A stretch of 64,000 nt of DNA from an uncultured Thiotrichaceae bacterium (GCA_937925855.1 CALAMO010000035.1:1-64000); one strand, 5' to 3'. Shown: positions 40,892-51,343, numbered from the stretch's first letter. Notes: generated by a model from the sequence alone, not told the origin. Numbers and translations are program-made.

Positions 40892-41217
40892 GCCGGAAAC
40901 AGCTGTTCAAGTGTCTGTAAATCCTGCTCCAAATCATAATCAGCAAACGGAATATTGAGTTCGCCCAGTAGTTTTAAGGTCTGGTGTTTGTTTTTGTCTA
41001 AGGCTTCCGCAAGCTGACCGAGGCTAATATCACCGGCTTGAAAGGCTTTAATCACCATCCAGTGCCGAAAGCCATTTTCCATTAGACCATCACTAAACGG
41101 TAGCGCAAGGCCCAGTGGCTTGCCACGCCGCGTTATCAATGTGTATTCATCACTACCTAGCGACTTGCTCAGTTTGCCGGGGTTAGTCTGTAATTCTTTG
41201 ATGCCGATGGTGTTCAT
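40888..41217 (-). CDS. Chimeric Phd-like / UPF0175 antitoxin
   Basis: The 109-residue protein has two parts. Residues 1-45 resemble the Phd/YefM DNA-binding fold (IGIKELQTNPGKLSKSL and YTLITRRGKPLGLALP). Residues 50-109 resemble UPF0175 antitoxins (ISLGQLAEALDKNKHQTLKLLGELNIPFADYDLEQDL). UPF0175 proteins commonly pair with DUF3368 toxins; the Phd-like front could autoregulate the operon. The fusion is read directly from one uninterrupted frame. Domain identities are pattern-based. Confidence 0.75.
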   Translation of the reverse strand: MNTIGIKELQTNPGKLSKSLGSDEYTLITRRGKPLGLALPFSDGLMENGFRHWMVIKAFQAGDISLGQLAEALDKNKHQTLKLLGELNIPFADYDLEQDLQTLEQLFPA

Positions 41218-41318
41218 GTCTTCAGGTACTGCGTTAAGGGAGTACTTTAATTATAGGCGCACCTTTTTCTTAGTGCTACAACAATCGAACAGAAACAGCC
41301 GAATCAAGTGTAGGTGAA

Positions 41319-43166
41319 TTACTCCGTATCAATAAACCCACCAGACTGCCGATTCCAGAAGCTAGCATACAGCCCACCTTTTTCTTTCAGCTCCTCATGC
41401 GTACCCTGCTCGACAATCTTCCCCTGATCCAGCACCACAATCCGATCCATCTGGGCTATAGTCGATAGCCGGTGCGCCACAGCAATCACCGTTTTATTGT
41501 GCATCACGCTAATCAGGGATTGCTGAATTTCTGCTTCGACTTCGCTGTCCAGCGCACTGGTGGCTTCATCGAGAATCAGGATGGGCGCATCTTTCAAAAT
41601 GACCCGCGCCAGCGCAACCCGTTGCCGCTGGCCGCCGGATAATTTAACGCCACGTTCGCCCACATGTGCCTCATAGCCTTCACGACCTTTGCTATCGCGT
41701 AGCTCTTCAATAAAGCTATGCGCAGCGGCCAGTTTGGTGGCTGCAATCAGCTGTTCATCGCTGACATCCGTATGGCCTAACAGAATGTTATCTTTGACCG
41801 AGCGATTCAGTAGCGCCGCCTGTTGGGCAACCATGCCAATAGCCGCACGCAAGCTGTCCTGATCCACGTCGCGAATATCCTGGCCGTTTACCGAAATTGA
41901 GCCTTGTTCGGCCTCAAAGAAGCGCAGGATTAAATTAACCAGCGTAGATTTACCCGAACCGGAACGTCCGACCAGTCCGATCTTTTCGCCCGGCTTAATC
42001 GACAGTGAAATACCATCCAGACCCCCTTGCTTTTGACCATAGTGGTGTCTCAGGTCTTTGATCTCGATACCACCAGCGCCAACATCCAGCTCAGGTGTGT
42101 CATCTTCCTGTGGAATGGCAATCGGTTGCCCAATAGTGGTCAGGGCTTCGCGCAGTGAGCCGACTTGCCTGAAGACCCACCACACAGAATCCAAAATCCA
42201 GTCGGCCATGGTCGTGATACGCAGCGACAGTGCAATCATTGCCGATACTAAGCCGATGGTTGCAGCGTCAGTTGACCAGAGCCAGATGCCGTAGCCAATG
42301 AAACCGACCATGACCACGGCTTCCAGCATGATTAGGGTTGTCCATAGCGCGACACTAATCTGGCGTGTCTCAAACAGGCGTTGGCGTGTGTCCTCCAGAC
42401 GGGTATGCAGATCAGCGGCGATCTGGTTTCTGGGGGCAAACAGCTTCAGCGTATCGAAATTAGAAAATCCATCCACTACAGTCCCCACCAGCGCAGATTT
42501 TGCAGCTTGAAAGCGCCGCTGTGCATTAACCATGCGCGGAATCACCCAGGTCAGTATACTGATATAGAGACCGAGCCACAGCAACAGGGGCAGCGCTAAC
42601 CAGATGTCTGTGCCTGCCATTAACACCACGACGCCGATCATATAAACCAGACCAAAGCCAACCGCATTGATTGCCTTATACATAATGTCGGTGACGTGAT
42701 TACCAATATCGACCAGGCGACTTGAGGTTCTGCCCGACAAGTCCTCCTGAAACCACCCCACAGACTGTCGAATCAGATGGTCATAAGCCCGCCACCTGAC
42801 CAGGTTGGCGGCGTTACATTGCAATGAGATGTCGTTGACCGCGAGACGTAAAAACTGGGCAAGTGGCCGGAATAAAAACACGACTAGCGCGGCACCCAGC
42901 AAACCCCAGCCCTCGGTTTCCCAGAAATTCTCCAGCGAGCTGGCGGCGAGCGTGTCAATCACCTGCCCGGCATACTGAATTAACCAAACCTCAACCGCTG
43001 CCGCCAGTGCTGTCACTATTACGCTCGCAATTAAAATGCGACGTAGCGGTTTAAAGTGGGATTTTAGATAAGGCCATACGGTTGAATGTGGCGCAGCGCC
43101 CGATAAGTCGTAAGGATCTGTGGCGTTTAGAAAGAAGCGGGTAATGCGCTCGTATAAGCCTTTCAT
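41319..43166 (-). CDS. ABC exporter, fused permease-ATPase (MsbA/ATM-like)
   Basis: The protein (615 residues from ATG 43166, chosen for the AGGAAAG ribosome site) is a half-size ABC exporter. Six membrane helices lie in residues 40-320. The ATPase domain has Walker A GRSGSGKST, signature [14 protein letters not shown], Walker B ILILDEATSALD and the switch histidine in AVAHRLS. Homodimers export lipids, peptides or drugs. The substrate is unknown. It is divergent from the AGE-family gene by about 140 bases. Confidence 0.9.
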   Translation of the reverse strand: MKGLYERITRFFLNATDPYDLSGAAPHSTVWPYLKSHFKPLRRILIASVIVTALAAAVEVWLIQYAGQVIDTLAASSLENFWETEGWGLLGAALVVFLFRPLAQFLRLAVNDISLQCNAANLVRWRAYDHLIRQSVGWFQEDLSGRTSSRLVDIGNHVTDIMYKAINAVGFGLVYMIGVVVLMAGTDIWLALPLLLWLGLYISILTWVIPRMVNAQRRFQAAKSALVGTVVDGFSNFDTLKLFAPRNQIAADLHTRLEDTRQRLFETRQISVALWTTLIMLEAVVMVGFIGYGIWLWSTDAATIGLVSAMIALSLRITTMADWILDSVWWVFRQVGSLREALTTIGQPIAIPQEDDTPELDVGAGGIEIKDLRHHYGQKQGGLDGISLSIKPGEKIGLVGRSGSGKSTLVNLILRFFEAEQGSISVNGQDIRDVDQDSLRAAIGMVAQQAALLNRSVKDNILLGHTDVSDEQLIAATKLAAAHSFIEELRDSKGREGYEAHVGERGVKLSGGQRQRVALARVILKDAPILILDEATSALDSEVEAEIQQSLISVMHNKTVIAVAHRLSTIAQMDRIVVLDQGKIVEQGTHEELKEKGGLYASFWNRQSGGFIDTE

Positions 43167-43309
43167 TTCTGCTTTCCTGTGGCGGGAAATGTGTAAATTA
43201 TGATGCCCTCTGTAAACAATAATCAATCTACATCATCCAATGCACCTATTGCAGACGGCATCAAACTGACATACTACCATGCAAATTCACACGCACAGGA
43301 ACATTAGCT

Positions 43310-44530
43310 TTGAAAACGGCACGCACTGAACAAATGATAGTTAGTCACCAACCTGAGGCTGATGCGCCGATAGAGGATTGGGTCAACTGGTTCTGGGATT
43401 TTTTCCTGCCCAATTGGATTGAGCGTGCGCGTGATCCGGCTGGTTTCGGTTTTTTCGACCTGTTAGATGAACAGGCTCAACCCGCTCAAACGGATAGAAG
43501 AACGGTATTGGCACAGGCGAGGCTGTTGTTTACCTTTTCGCACCTTGCCCTGATTTCAAAGCAGCCGGTTTACCATGATGCTGCCCGCATTGCCTATGAG
43601 TCGTTATCAAAATTCCGCAAAGCGGCGGGTGCCTATTGTCGCGCACGCTCAGGACAGGGCGAAGCTAGCGGTGATGCGAATGATGACCTCGCCTACAGTT
43701 ATGATCAAAGCTTTGTGATTCTTGGTTTGGTCACCTGGGGATGTCTGCATCCCGATGCAGACGTTGAAGCAGAACTTGAAGCCTGTTGGTTTAATCTTAG
43801 CAGTCGGCTGACTGATGCTGCGACCGGTCTTTTGCTGGAACACGATGGCCTAACTAAACCGGCGGCGGCAGATGCCCCTTACCGCGCCCAAAATCCGCAT
43901 ATGCACCTGTATGAAGCGGCGCTCCAGGCTTATGAAATGACCGGGAATCCGGTTTGGCTGGCGCGGGCCAAACACATGCGTGCTAAAGGGCTGGAATATT
44001 TCTTTGATGCGGAGAGCGGCACCATTATGGAATTTCTGGCACCTGACCTAAGCCTCTTACCGGACTATCCCGGTCAGCGCCGTGAAATCGGTCATCAGTG
44101 TGAATGGGCGTGGTTACTGCTGCGTGAAGTGGCGCTGGGTGGGGATCAATCTCTGCAAACGGTTGCCGCGCAGCTGCTGGCGTTTGCGGATCAGTATGGC
44201 TTTGCGCCTGAGGGTGTTATGCGGGGGGCGGCATTTGATGCGGTGGCGGCTGATGTTAACCAGCGTGAAGAGCGCTTTTTGCTGTGGCCACAGACTGAGG
44301 CGATTAAGACCTATGCTATTCGTACAGCTGATGCTGACTATGCACAGCAGGGAAGGGCGCTGGCGTTATTGCTGTTCCGCCGTTATTTTAAGCGGCGGGC
44401 AGCATTTGTTAATCAGCTGGATGCTGAGGGTGTGCCGCTATGGCCGGATGCGCTGAGTCGCTTGCATTATCATCTGGTGCTGGCGTTTACCGAAGGCGCA
44501 CGGGCGGGGCTTTGGGGATATCCTGATTGA
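43310..44530 (+). CDS. AGE-family (N-acylglucosamine 2-epimerase-like) sugar epimerase/isomerase
   Basis: The 406-residue protein has the alpha/alpha-barrel pattern of the AGE family, with WVNWFWDFFLPNW, NPHMHLYEAALQAYEMTGNP and the catalytic-type histidine segment IGHQCEWAWLLLR. Members interconvert mannose/fructose, cellobiose/glucosyl-mannose, N-acylglucosamine/N-acylmannosamine or sulfoquinovose. The substrate cannot be chosen. It starts with TTG (43310). It lies at the edge of the AT-rich region. Confidence 0.85.
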   Translation: MKTARTEQMIVSHQPEADAPIEDWVNWFWDFFLPNWIERARDPAGFGFFDLLDEQAQPAQTDRRTVLAQARLLFTFSHLALISKQPVYHDAARIAYESLSKFRKAAGAYCRARSGQGEASGDANDDLAYSYDQSFVILGLVTWGCLHPDADVEAELEACWFNLSSRLTDAATGLLLEHDGLTKPAAADAPYRAQNPHMHLYEAALQAYEMTGNPVWLARAKHMRAKGLEYFFDAESGTIMEFLAPDLSLLPDYPGQRREIGHQCEWAWLLLREVALGGDQSLQTVAAQLLAFADQYGFAPEGVMRGAAFDAVAADVNQREERFLLWPQTEAIKTYAIRTADADYAQQGRALALLLFRRYFKRRAAFVNQLDAEGVPLWPDALSRLHYHLVLAFTEGARAGLWGYPD

Positions 44531-44972
44531 TTTACAAATGAGTTCATGACAAATAAACGGATCTTGACATATAACCCTAAATTGTCAGCATAACGTTGAT
44601 GATTGCGGGTTTTAATTTGCAATTTTGGAATAACGCTCCATAGATAAAATAAAAAAACAAGAGTAGTTACATAATTTCTTACAAAAAAGTTTGCCTGTAG
44701 ATCTATTTTGCTCTATCTTGGTGATCGAAATATAAAGCTACATCAGATGGGTACGGGCAAAGTACTCTATCAAGAGTGAAAGTTACTATCTGAAAGTATT
44801 TCTTTATTCAGTGGAATTGCTCCATCCAAGCATATTCCCAGTAAGAAAATCCCTACGCAGCTTACTTCTATCTACTGTTAAATCTTAAATAGAGCGCTGC
44901 ATTGTTTAACTCATATCAAATTCCATATCTGTTAGCTGACAAAGCTGCCAGGCAAGATTCGGGTGTCAATTT
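44531..44972. other. AT-rich intergenic region upstream of the giant NTPase gene
   Basis: This 442-base stretch holds no open frame of note. Composition becomes AT-rich compared with the gene before it and stays so through the next gene. A promoter candidate lies in it. I see no direct repeats or integrase remnant that would mark an insertion boundary. Confidence 0.6.
44708..44736 (+). promoter_or_regulatory. Candidate promoter of the giant NTPase gene
   Basis: TTGCTC (44708-44713) and TATAAA (44731-44736) are separated by 17 bases, matching 4/6 and 5/6 of the sigma70 consensus. The site would leave a leader of about 230 bases. In AT-rich DNA such matches can arise by chance. Confidence 0.3.
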
Positions 44973-47900
44973 ATGGCTGAAGAAAAACCAAACAATGCTG
45001 AAAATAAGAACTATAAATTTTCTGATTATCGCTTCCTGATCCCTTTTGGGCGTTATCGTTTAGATAATGAGCGTAATGTGGATAATGCTTCTGTTTATAT
45101 AGGCAGGGAAGGGCACAGAGCATTTTTAACAGAAGCCTTGAATGGTGGTGGCCGCCGTGGTGCCTTTCTAATTACTGGGCGGCGTGGCGTGGGTAAAACA
45201 ACGTTTGTTGAAAGTTGTATTGATGAATATGAAAATGCTACTTTTCGGCGATTTTTGCGCAGTAACTATGGACGTTCCGGTATAGACTTATTTATGATGT
45301 TAGGTCTTGCTGTTTTGAGTGTCATAATCCTTATTGTTTGCAGTAATTCGATTGAGATTTTGGCAGTTGCTCAAAAAGAAAACCCAATACTGTGGATACC
45401 TTTGTTGGCCTTGATTGCGATTGTATTGATTCCACTTATATATGGTTTTTTTATATTAAACACAGTTGTTGAACATTATAGAGTAAGTTTCCAACAAAAT
45501 CAACATATTGGTGCAGAAGAGAAGTTGGTTAAACGCTTTTATGATCACTTAGGTGTCGTTGCCGCAAATGTTCCAAGTATTGTTGTAACAATTTTAGTAT
45601 CTATTGGTTTCTTTTATCTAATCTATTGGTATGAGCCATTTGGTGCACCTACCGAAAGCATGAGTAGGTTATTGTTAATGCTCAGTTTTGTTGGCATTTT
45701 CTCTTTGTTTTTTCACAGAAAAAAACCTAAACACCCAGTAAAAAACTTCACTTATAATTTTTTTGTTTTATTATTATCTTTTGGAGTCGCTCTTGGTTTT
45801 TTTGGTGAAAATGAATATGCAGATGATAATTTAAAATTGGTTTCAGATATATTATTACGCTCAATTTTTATTGGTTTTTTGGTTATCTTATTAACTTTTT
45901 TGATAAATTTTATAAAAATGTCTGGCTCCGAAGAAAAAGTTATTCCTGAGAAAGAACTATTTAGAATGGGATTTGTTAATTCTTTCGGCGCATTAATTTT
46001 TTTTCTAGTCATAGTGTATATGCTTTTCCCACTATTTTTAGGTGGCAGCCTGCTTGAAGGCATTCTGCTTTATTACTATCTTCCATTAGCTTCAATTGCA
46101 ATTATTTTAGCGGTAGCTCTTTCTTATTTCATTATTTTAAAGGTTGATATTTTTTCTGATTTTAGGAAAAAATTAAAATTTAGATATTATGTTCCTCCAA
46201 TAGAAGCTGTAATCATCACTAAGGTTTTTTTGTTATTTTTAATTAGCTGTCAATTAATATATCCTATATTAGGCGCATTGAAACCCACTGAATGCGATTC
46301 TGCAATTAATAATAAAAATATTTTTATTTTTGAAAGTGGACTATGTCTCAATAAAAATGAATTATACAATGGATATATTCATTATGAGGCTTTTAAGAGT
46401 GGGAGGCCTAAAAATCTATGGATTAAAAATTCAAGTTCAATGAGTTATTTTTCACTTGAAAGCGATTCTGATAGATATAATACGAACAAGCCTCTTTACT
46501 ATACATTGTTTCCATCTGATTCATTGGAGGAAATATATTGGTTGTTTTTAGTCGTTTTTATTTCAATAGTCCTTTATTATATAGAATATGAGTGGATATG
46601 TCGGCCTTATATTGCTCAAAGGCAAACAAATGTATTGGATAATGGGCCAAGACTTAGAATACAAACGCAGCATGATTTTGATCCTGTTTGGCAAGAAACA
46701 GAATATATTGATGGGAGTGACAAAGCAAATTCTGTTTTTAATGAAAAACAAAATTTAGCGTCAGAAGGCTTTCGTAAGCTCGAACGCACTACTTATGTTT
46801 ATCTGCTTTGTTCTTTTTGGATGCCATCTATTGTTGCCAAAATCAACCTTGGTTTTGATGCGCTTGATCATCGTGGTGTTATTCATTCGATGCTTTATAG
46901 TTTAAGGCAGGAGTATAATAATAAATTGCTTAGTTGGAGATCTCCCTACTATTTATTGATAAAGTTGATTTGGGTATGTATGCTGATCTTTATCTGCTCT
47001 TTAATAGGTAGAAATGCATTAGATTTTCCAGAAATAAATAAAAATACAATTAACAAGAAAGATGGGATCTATGTTACATCTGACGATCTGACATTGGATT
47101 ACTGCCAGTTAATTATCAACCATAAAATTCCAGTCCAATATAGCGAAAATATGTTAGTTGAAGGTGCATGCTCTTCATTTCCAAGTTTGACTAACACTTT
47201 GGTTCCTGCTTTTTACTATACTTTGTTAGAGATTCCGGTTTGGGAGGGATCAAATATAACAGAACACTTTATAGAGTATTTTTTGCACTATAATCATGGC
47301 TTGCCAATTATGGAAAGAAGTTATAAAAGTAATTATAAAAAATTTGAAATTAAACAAAATCAATCTCTTAATTTGAGGGTATATCATATCTTGACTTTCA
47401 TTCTATTAATTTGGTTTGGAAAAAAATTATCAACTTGGATTAACTTCTTTCCATACAAAAAAACTTTTGATGAAATCAACGAAATTATTGATGATCTCAA
47501 CATGAGAAAAAAAGAGAGCAGGAGGACTGGTCGCTGGTCTCCAGTCCATTTTTCGAACAAGGCATTCGGTAAAGAAGTTGAGGCGGAATTTTCAAGAGAC
47601 GAACGTGACCCAAGAGCGATTGAGCTGAATTTCCTTAACTTGTTAGAAAGAATGCAGAACAATACCATTAAAATTCCTTTTGTACTTTCTGGCAGAATCA
47701 GCGTCCCCACACCTGAAGTGCATTTCATTTTTGATGAGTTAGATAAAATTACTGGGATGGTGGGCACCAATACTATCTCACCAGAAACAAATGAAGCAGA
47801 ACGCAGCTTGATTCAAGATGAGCGCCGCCGAGCGTTTGCTTTACATAGCTTATTGTCTGATATGAAAAGAGTGATCTCATCAGCACCTGCTCGGTTTATG

Positions 47901-50900
47901 TTCGTTGGAAGCCGCATGCTGCATGATGAATGGATGGCAGATCAGGGTAGGCGCCAACCTTTACTTTCTAGTATATTCGATGCAGAAATTTACTTACCCT
48001 CCTTAATGTTAGATCTACCGCGTTCCGCTACAACAAAAGCAAATAAACCCAGAACTGATTATAAACTTACTTTCCGTATAGAAGAGTATTTACTGCGAAC
48101 GCACAATAGCTCAAGGAAGCTATATCAACAAATGGTACGCACACGATTTTCGCCGTTTTATGCATTGCCTAGCCGAGATAATTCTAAAGCGCAATTCTAT
48201 GAATCCAGATACGATGAAACGTTAAGAGACAAGCTCCGCAAAGAGATGTTTATTACTATTTCCTGTCCAAATTTTTATCTAGAAGTGGATAAGGGAGAGA
48301 AGTTCAATGGCTTTATTGATGAATTTATAAATTTTCTTACCTATCGCAGTGCAGGAACACCTAAAAAAATAGATGAGATTCTGTCTAGTTTTATGCGACA
48401 GTCTGCACACTTTACAAAGCCTGATACGAAACATCGTTATACTAAACTTCCTTGTCGGGATGTATTAGCACTAAATGATCGAGAGATATACCGCATCCAA
48501 TTTATCAATGATTTATTTAAACATTTGTTAGATAAATTTGAAACGGTATTAGTTGATCGTGATGATAAGGTCTCTGTTAATATTATTTATCTGTTTGATT
48601 TCTTGATGAAATTTCATCAAAGAGCATTTAGCTGGAGCAGCTTAGATCGAATTGATGAATTATCTCATATGCACAGGGCACCTGATATACGCACGATGTT
48701 TGAGGAGGTGGTTGAAGAAAGCGCAGAGAAAATGCTACATAAGATTTTTCATGGCCTATATGCCTACAGATTCAGAAGTGATTTTTCCGCCGAAGTTAAG
48801 TACTTATCGCGACGTTCTAAACCCGAAATGGCTGCTTTTAATTTCACATTAGACGAGTCCCAGGAATTAAAAGCTATTTATACTTCTTTATTGGATATAC
48901 AGGGTACTTCTAACGTTGAGGTTATTGAGGCACTGGGTGAGCTACACGAGTATGATCAGGCCTATGAAACAGCGCGCGGATATTATGAAAAAGCGCTTAT
49001 GCTCCATGATGAGAAATTTGGGCGCTATATGGGGAATAGCGTTGATATAGAAGATGTTATTACCGAAGGTTACAAGGGTGCAGCAGAAGGGTTCAAAAAT
49101 CAGCGGAGCTTAGATAATATCAATACCTCTGACTTAGGTAACCTTGCGCAGTTAATGACTAATGTGCCGCCGCCAGATCGTGTGCCATTTATTAAAGCTA
49201 TTATGATGCATGACAAAGAGGCAATTAAGGATACTACATTTTTTGTGCCTTGGATTGTGCGCCGTGTCAGACTAATGTTGCAAATTGGGCTGACCTTTGA
49301 GCTTGAGTTAGATTTTGAACGTGCTCAAGCGCATTATCATGCAGCTAACTGGTTGACTAGGGCCGCTACTGAAGCTGCCTTCCCTATGCAGCAAGATAAT
49401 GCGGATGGACTAAGTGAAGATAATAGGTTTTGGGCACAGAGTTACTTCAAGCATATTGCGACGCTACTACTACAGCCGATTTTTTCTGAGGCTTGGATTG
49501 CTGAAAAGGTTGAGGCCGCTGTTGATACCAGTGCGGGTATGGTTGAGTCTTACCTTATTGATGTACGCAAACGTTTCCCCTTCTTAAATGAGACAGATGC
49601 AACTCAAGACCTTAGTCTGAAAAAATATATTATGAATGATGGTTCTGCCACTAATAAAGGAGCCATCGGCGGTTCCAATTTTGCTTTGCTAGGCGCCGAT
49701 TTGCATAATAAAGCAGGTGATCTTTATTTCTTTAAAGGTAGAGATTCACTTTCAAAAGATGTTGATTCAATTTTCGCAGCTGAAAAATCAGATTCTGGCT
49801 TGTATGTTCGTAGAGCGGGTTATCTGTTGCGTGCGCAGTATCATTATGCTGTCTCATTACATGAATTAAGGCGTTTTTCTTGCTATCGTACCAGTACGTC
49901 TGGTTTGAAATTCAACACTTTGAATGGTTTAAGCACCTTTGAAAAGGGTTCGCATACTACCTACGAAATGCAATCATTTGCCGATAAGTTTTTTGATTTT
50001 AATGAAGCACATGTTTCGAGGATATCTATTGATCATTTAATCAGCCATTCTAGTTATACTCAAGCTGAAGTAATTAAGCCTTTGTTATCAGATGAATCTA
50101 TTGATAAATTCTATGAAACCATGAAGGCTTGGTTATCACTACCTGATGAGGAAACTGTGCTTGCTAAGTACTTGTCTGATAATGTGGAAGACCTTAACCT
50201 TGTTGAAAGAAATTTATATGAGCGTTTAGGTTACTGGTCTTTATCTCCTGAAGACTATGGTCTTACAACTAACATAGAAAATAGCCTGTCGGACAACTAT
50301 TTCTCTATAGTAAAGTTTACAGAAAACGTTAGTTCTGTCGATACACTGATCAGTTCGTTACTATCATCATTGTGTGCGGCTAGGCTTTTAAGTGAGGCGG
50401 GTTTCTATGTTTCAGCGACTAACGAGATACAAATTGTTCTTCAACATGTATTATGTTACTTGAAATGGTTGAGAATAAAAATATTGCTTGAGTGTGAATC
50501 AAACGAACAGAAAGCAAGACATATTGTGAATATTGGCTTGTTATTGGCTAAGATTGCAGTAAAAGCTTTTGCTGAGCACGACAGTTATTTCTTGCTCTCA
50601 AATAATGAAAATGTGGGTAGAAAAGTATATCCAGTTAAAATTTCTAGCTTGGCTTTAAGTCTGTGCGAATTTTTAAATGCCTTTTATATAAATGCTGAAG
50701 CTCTTGATTGTATAGATGCTGCTGCCGAAACCAAATACTATCTTGAAGAGGTTTTTGCTAATTACTTAATTAAATACCAAGGTGATTTTTCTTTTGGTGA
50801 TGCTGTTTGTTTTTCAGAAATTGACTTTTCCAATCAAGAAAATATTTCGGATTTCATGATAAAGCGCTATAAGTACCCCGCTTTGGAAAACATGATTATG

Positions 50901-51338
50901 TTGAAGAATAAAATCGATAATTGCATTCTTTGTTCAATGGAGCAAGGGACAAGGAGTACTATTGGCCCAGACATGGATAACTTGAAAGCAAAGCTAAAGA
51001 GCTGGTTTGAAGAGCTGCGGGATGTAGAAAAACGCTTTGATGCCGCTATGTTATTTTCTCCTTCGATGCTAGCTGAAACGGCCTTCTTGATGTGGAGATA
51101 CCATGAAAATGACGCTGAACAGGAGCGCTATAGAAAAATTGCGCTAGTGCAAGTTCGGCGGGCTATCCAAATGTTTACCCAGGGGCGGGAATACTATAAA
51201 ACTATATCAAAGATGTATTATCTGTTTGATGAATTTAATGACCGCACTATCCATGCAAACCATGCGATACAGATGGCGGGTGCTGATATGCTAATGATGT
51301 TTGAACAGGACTTGACTAAGAAAAAAACATCATCATAG
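44973..51338 (+). CDS. Giant membrane-integrated split P-loop NTPase with TPR-like C-terminal region
   Basis: The 2121-residue protein has Walker A GRRGVGKT at residues 69-76. A huge insertion follows (about 100-830) with roughly twelve hydrophobic helices (near 104-124, 139-161, 201-219, 232-247, 262-277, 293-312, 335-356, 362-388, 411-433, 521-537, 658-677, 801-815). The NTPase then resumes: Walker B FIFDELD at 918-924, a sensor-1-like ARFMFVGSR at 973-981 and a Cdc6/STAND-like lid motif AGTPKKID at 1127-1134. Two long non-membrane loops carry cysteine pairs (441/458 and 711/733), which would suit disulfides if periplasmic. Residues 1300-2121 are alpha-helical with a TPR-like unit near 1316-1346. 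Membrane helices inside the P-loop domain recall KAP NTPases, but size and helix number are far larger. I cannot name a family. A signalling or defence role is inference. Confidence 0.85.
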   Translation: MAEEKPNNAENKNYKFSDYRFLIPFGRYRLDNERNVDNASVYIGREGHRAFLTEALNGGGRRGAFLITGRRGVGKTTFVESCIDEYENATFRRFLRSNYGRSGIDLFMMLGLAVLSVIILIVCSNSIEILAVAQKENPILWIPLLALIAIVLIPLIYGFFILNTVVEHYRVSFQQNQHIGAEEKLVKRFYDHLGVVAANVPSIVVTILVSIGFFYLIYWYEPFGAPTESMSRLLLMLSFVGIFSLFFHRKKPKHPVKNFTYNFFVLLLSFGVALGFFGENEYADDNLKLVSDILLRSIFIGFLVILLTFLINFIKMSGSEEKVIPEKELFRMGFVNSFGALIFFLVIVYMLFPLFLGGSLLEGILLYYYLPLASIAIILAVALSYFIILKVDIFSDFRKKLKFRYYVPPIEAVIITKVFLLFLISCQLIYPILGALKPTECDSAINNKNIFIFESGLCLNKNELYNGYIHYEAFKSGRPKNLWIKNSSSMSYFSLESDSDRYNTNKPLYYTLFPSDSLEEIYWLFLVVFISIVLYYIEYEWICRPYIAQRQTNVLDNGPRLRIQTQHDFDPVWQETEYIDGSDKANSVFNEKQNLASEGFRKLERTTYVYLLCSFWMPSIVAKINLGFDALDHRGVIHSMLYSLRQEYNNKLLSWRSPYYLLIKLIWVCMLIFICSLIGRNALDFPEINKNTINKKDGIYVTSDDLTLDYCQLIINHKIPVQYSENMLVEGACSSFPSLTNTLVPAFYYTLLEIPVWEGSNITEHFIEYFLHYNHGLPIMERSYKSNYKKFEIKQNQSLNLRVYHILTFILLIWFGKKLSTWINFFPYKKTFDEINEIIDDLNMRKKESRRTGRWSPVHFSNKAFGKEVEAEFSRDERDPRAIELNFLNLLERMQNNTIKIPFVLSGRISVPTPEVHFIFDELDKITGMVGTNTISPETNEAERSLIQDERRRAFALHSLLSDMKRVISSAPARFMFVGSRMLHDEWMADQGRRQPLLSSIFDAEIYLPSLMLDLPRSATTKANKPRTDYKLTFRIEEYLLRTHNSSRKLYQQMVRTRFSPFYALPSRDNSKAQFYESRYDETLRDKLRKEMFITISCPNFYLEVDKGEKFNGFIDEFINFLTYRSAGTPKKIDEILSSFMRQSAHFTKPDTKHRYTKLPCRDVLALNDREIYRIQFINDLFKHLLDKFETVLVDRDDKVSVNIIYLFDFLMKFHQRAFSWSSLDRIDELSHMHRAPDIRTMFEEVVEESAEKMLHKIFHGLYAYRFRSDFSAEVKYLSRRSKPEMAAFNFTLDESQELKAIYTSLLDIQGTSNVEVIEALGELHEYDQAYETARGYYEKALMLHDEKFGRYMGNSVDIEDVITEGYKGAAEGFKNQRSLDNINTSDLGNLAQLMTNVPPPDRVPFIKAIMMHDKEAIKDTTFFVPWIVRRVRLMLQIGLTFELELDFERAQAHYHAANWLTRAATEAAFPMQQDNADGLSEDNRFWAQSYFKHIATLLLQPIFSEAWIAEKVEAAVDTSAGMVESYLIDVRKRFPFLNETDATQDLSLKKYIMNDGSATNKGAIGGSNFALLGADLHNKAGDLYFFKGRDSLSKDVDSIFAAEKSDSGLYVRRAGYLLRAQYHYAVSLHELRRFSCYRTSTSGLKFNTLNGLSTFEKGSHTTYEMQSFADKFFDFNEAHVSRISIDHLISHSSYTQAEVIKPLLSDESIDKFYETMKAWLSLPDEETVLAKYLSDNVEDLNLVERNLYERLGYWSLSPEDYGLTTNIENSLSDNYFSIVKFTENVSSVDTLISSLLSSLCAARLLSEAGFYVSATNEIQIVLQHVLCYLKWLRIKILLECESNEQKARHIVNIGLLLAKIAVKAFAEHDSYFLLSNNENVGRKVYPVKISSLALSLCEFLNAFYINAEALDCIDAAAETKYYLEEVFANYLIKYQGDFSFGDAVCFSEIDFSNQENISDFMIKRYKYPALENMIMLKNKIDNCILCSMEQGTRSTIGPDMDNLKAKLKSWFEELRDVEKRFDAAMLFSPSMLAETAFLMWRYHENDAEQERYRKIALVQVRRAIQMFTQGREYYKTISKMYYLFDEFNDRTIHANHAIQMAGADMLMMFEQDLTKKKTSS

Positions 51339-51343
51339 ATGAT

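Noticed and set aside
40406-44972. Integrase, insertion sequence or att repeats that would define a mobile island
   Set aside because: No transposase- or integrase-like frame and no convincing direct repeat was seen around the fragments or the AT-rich gene.
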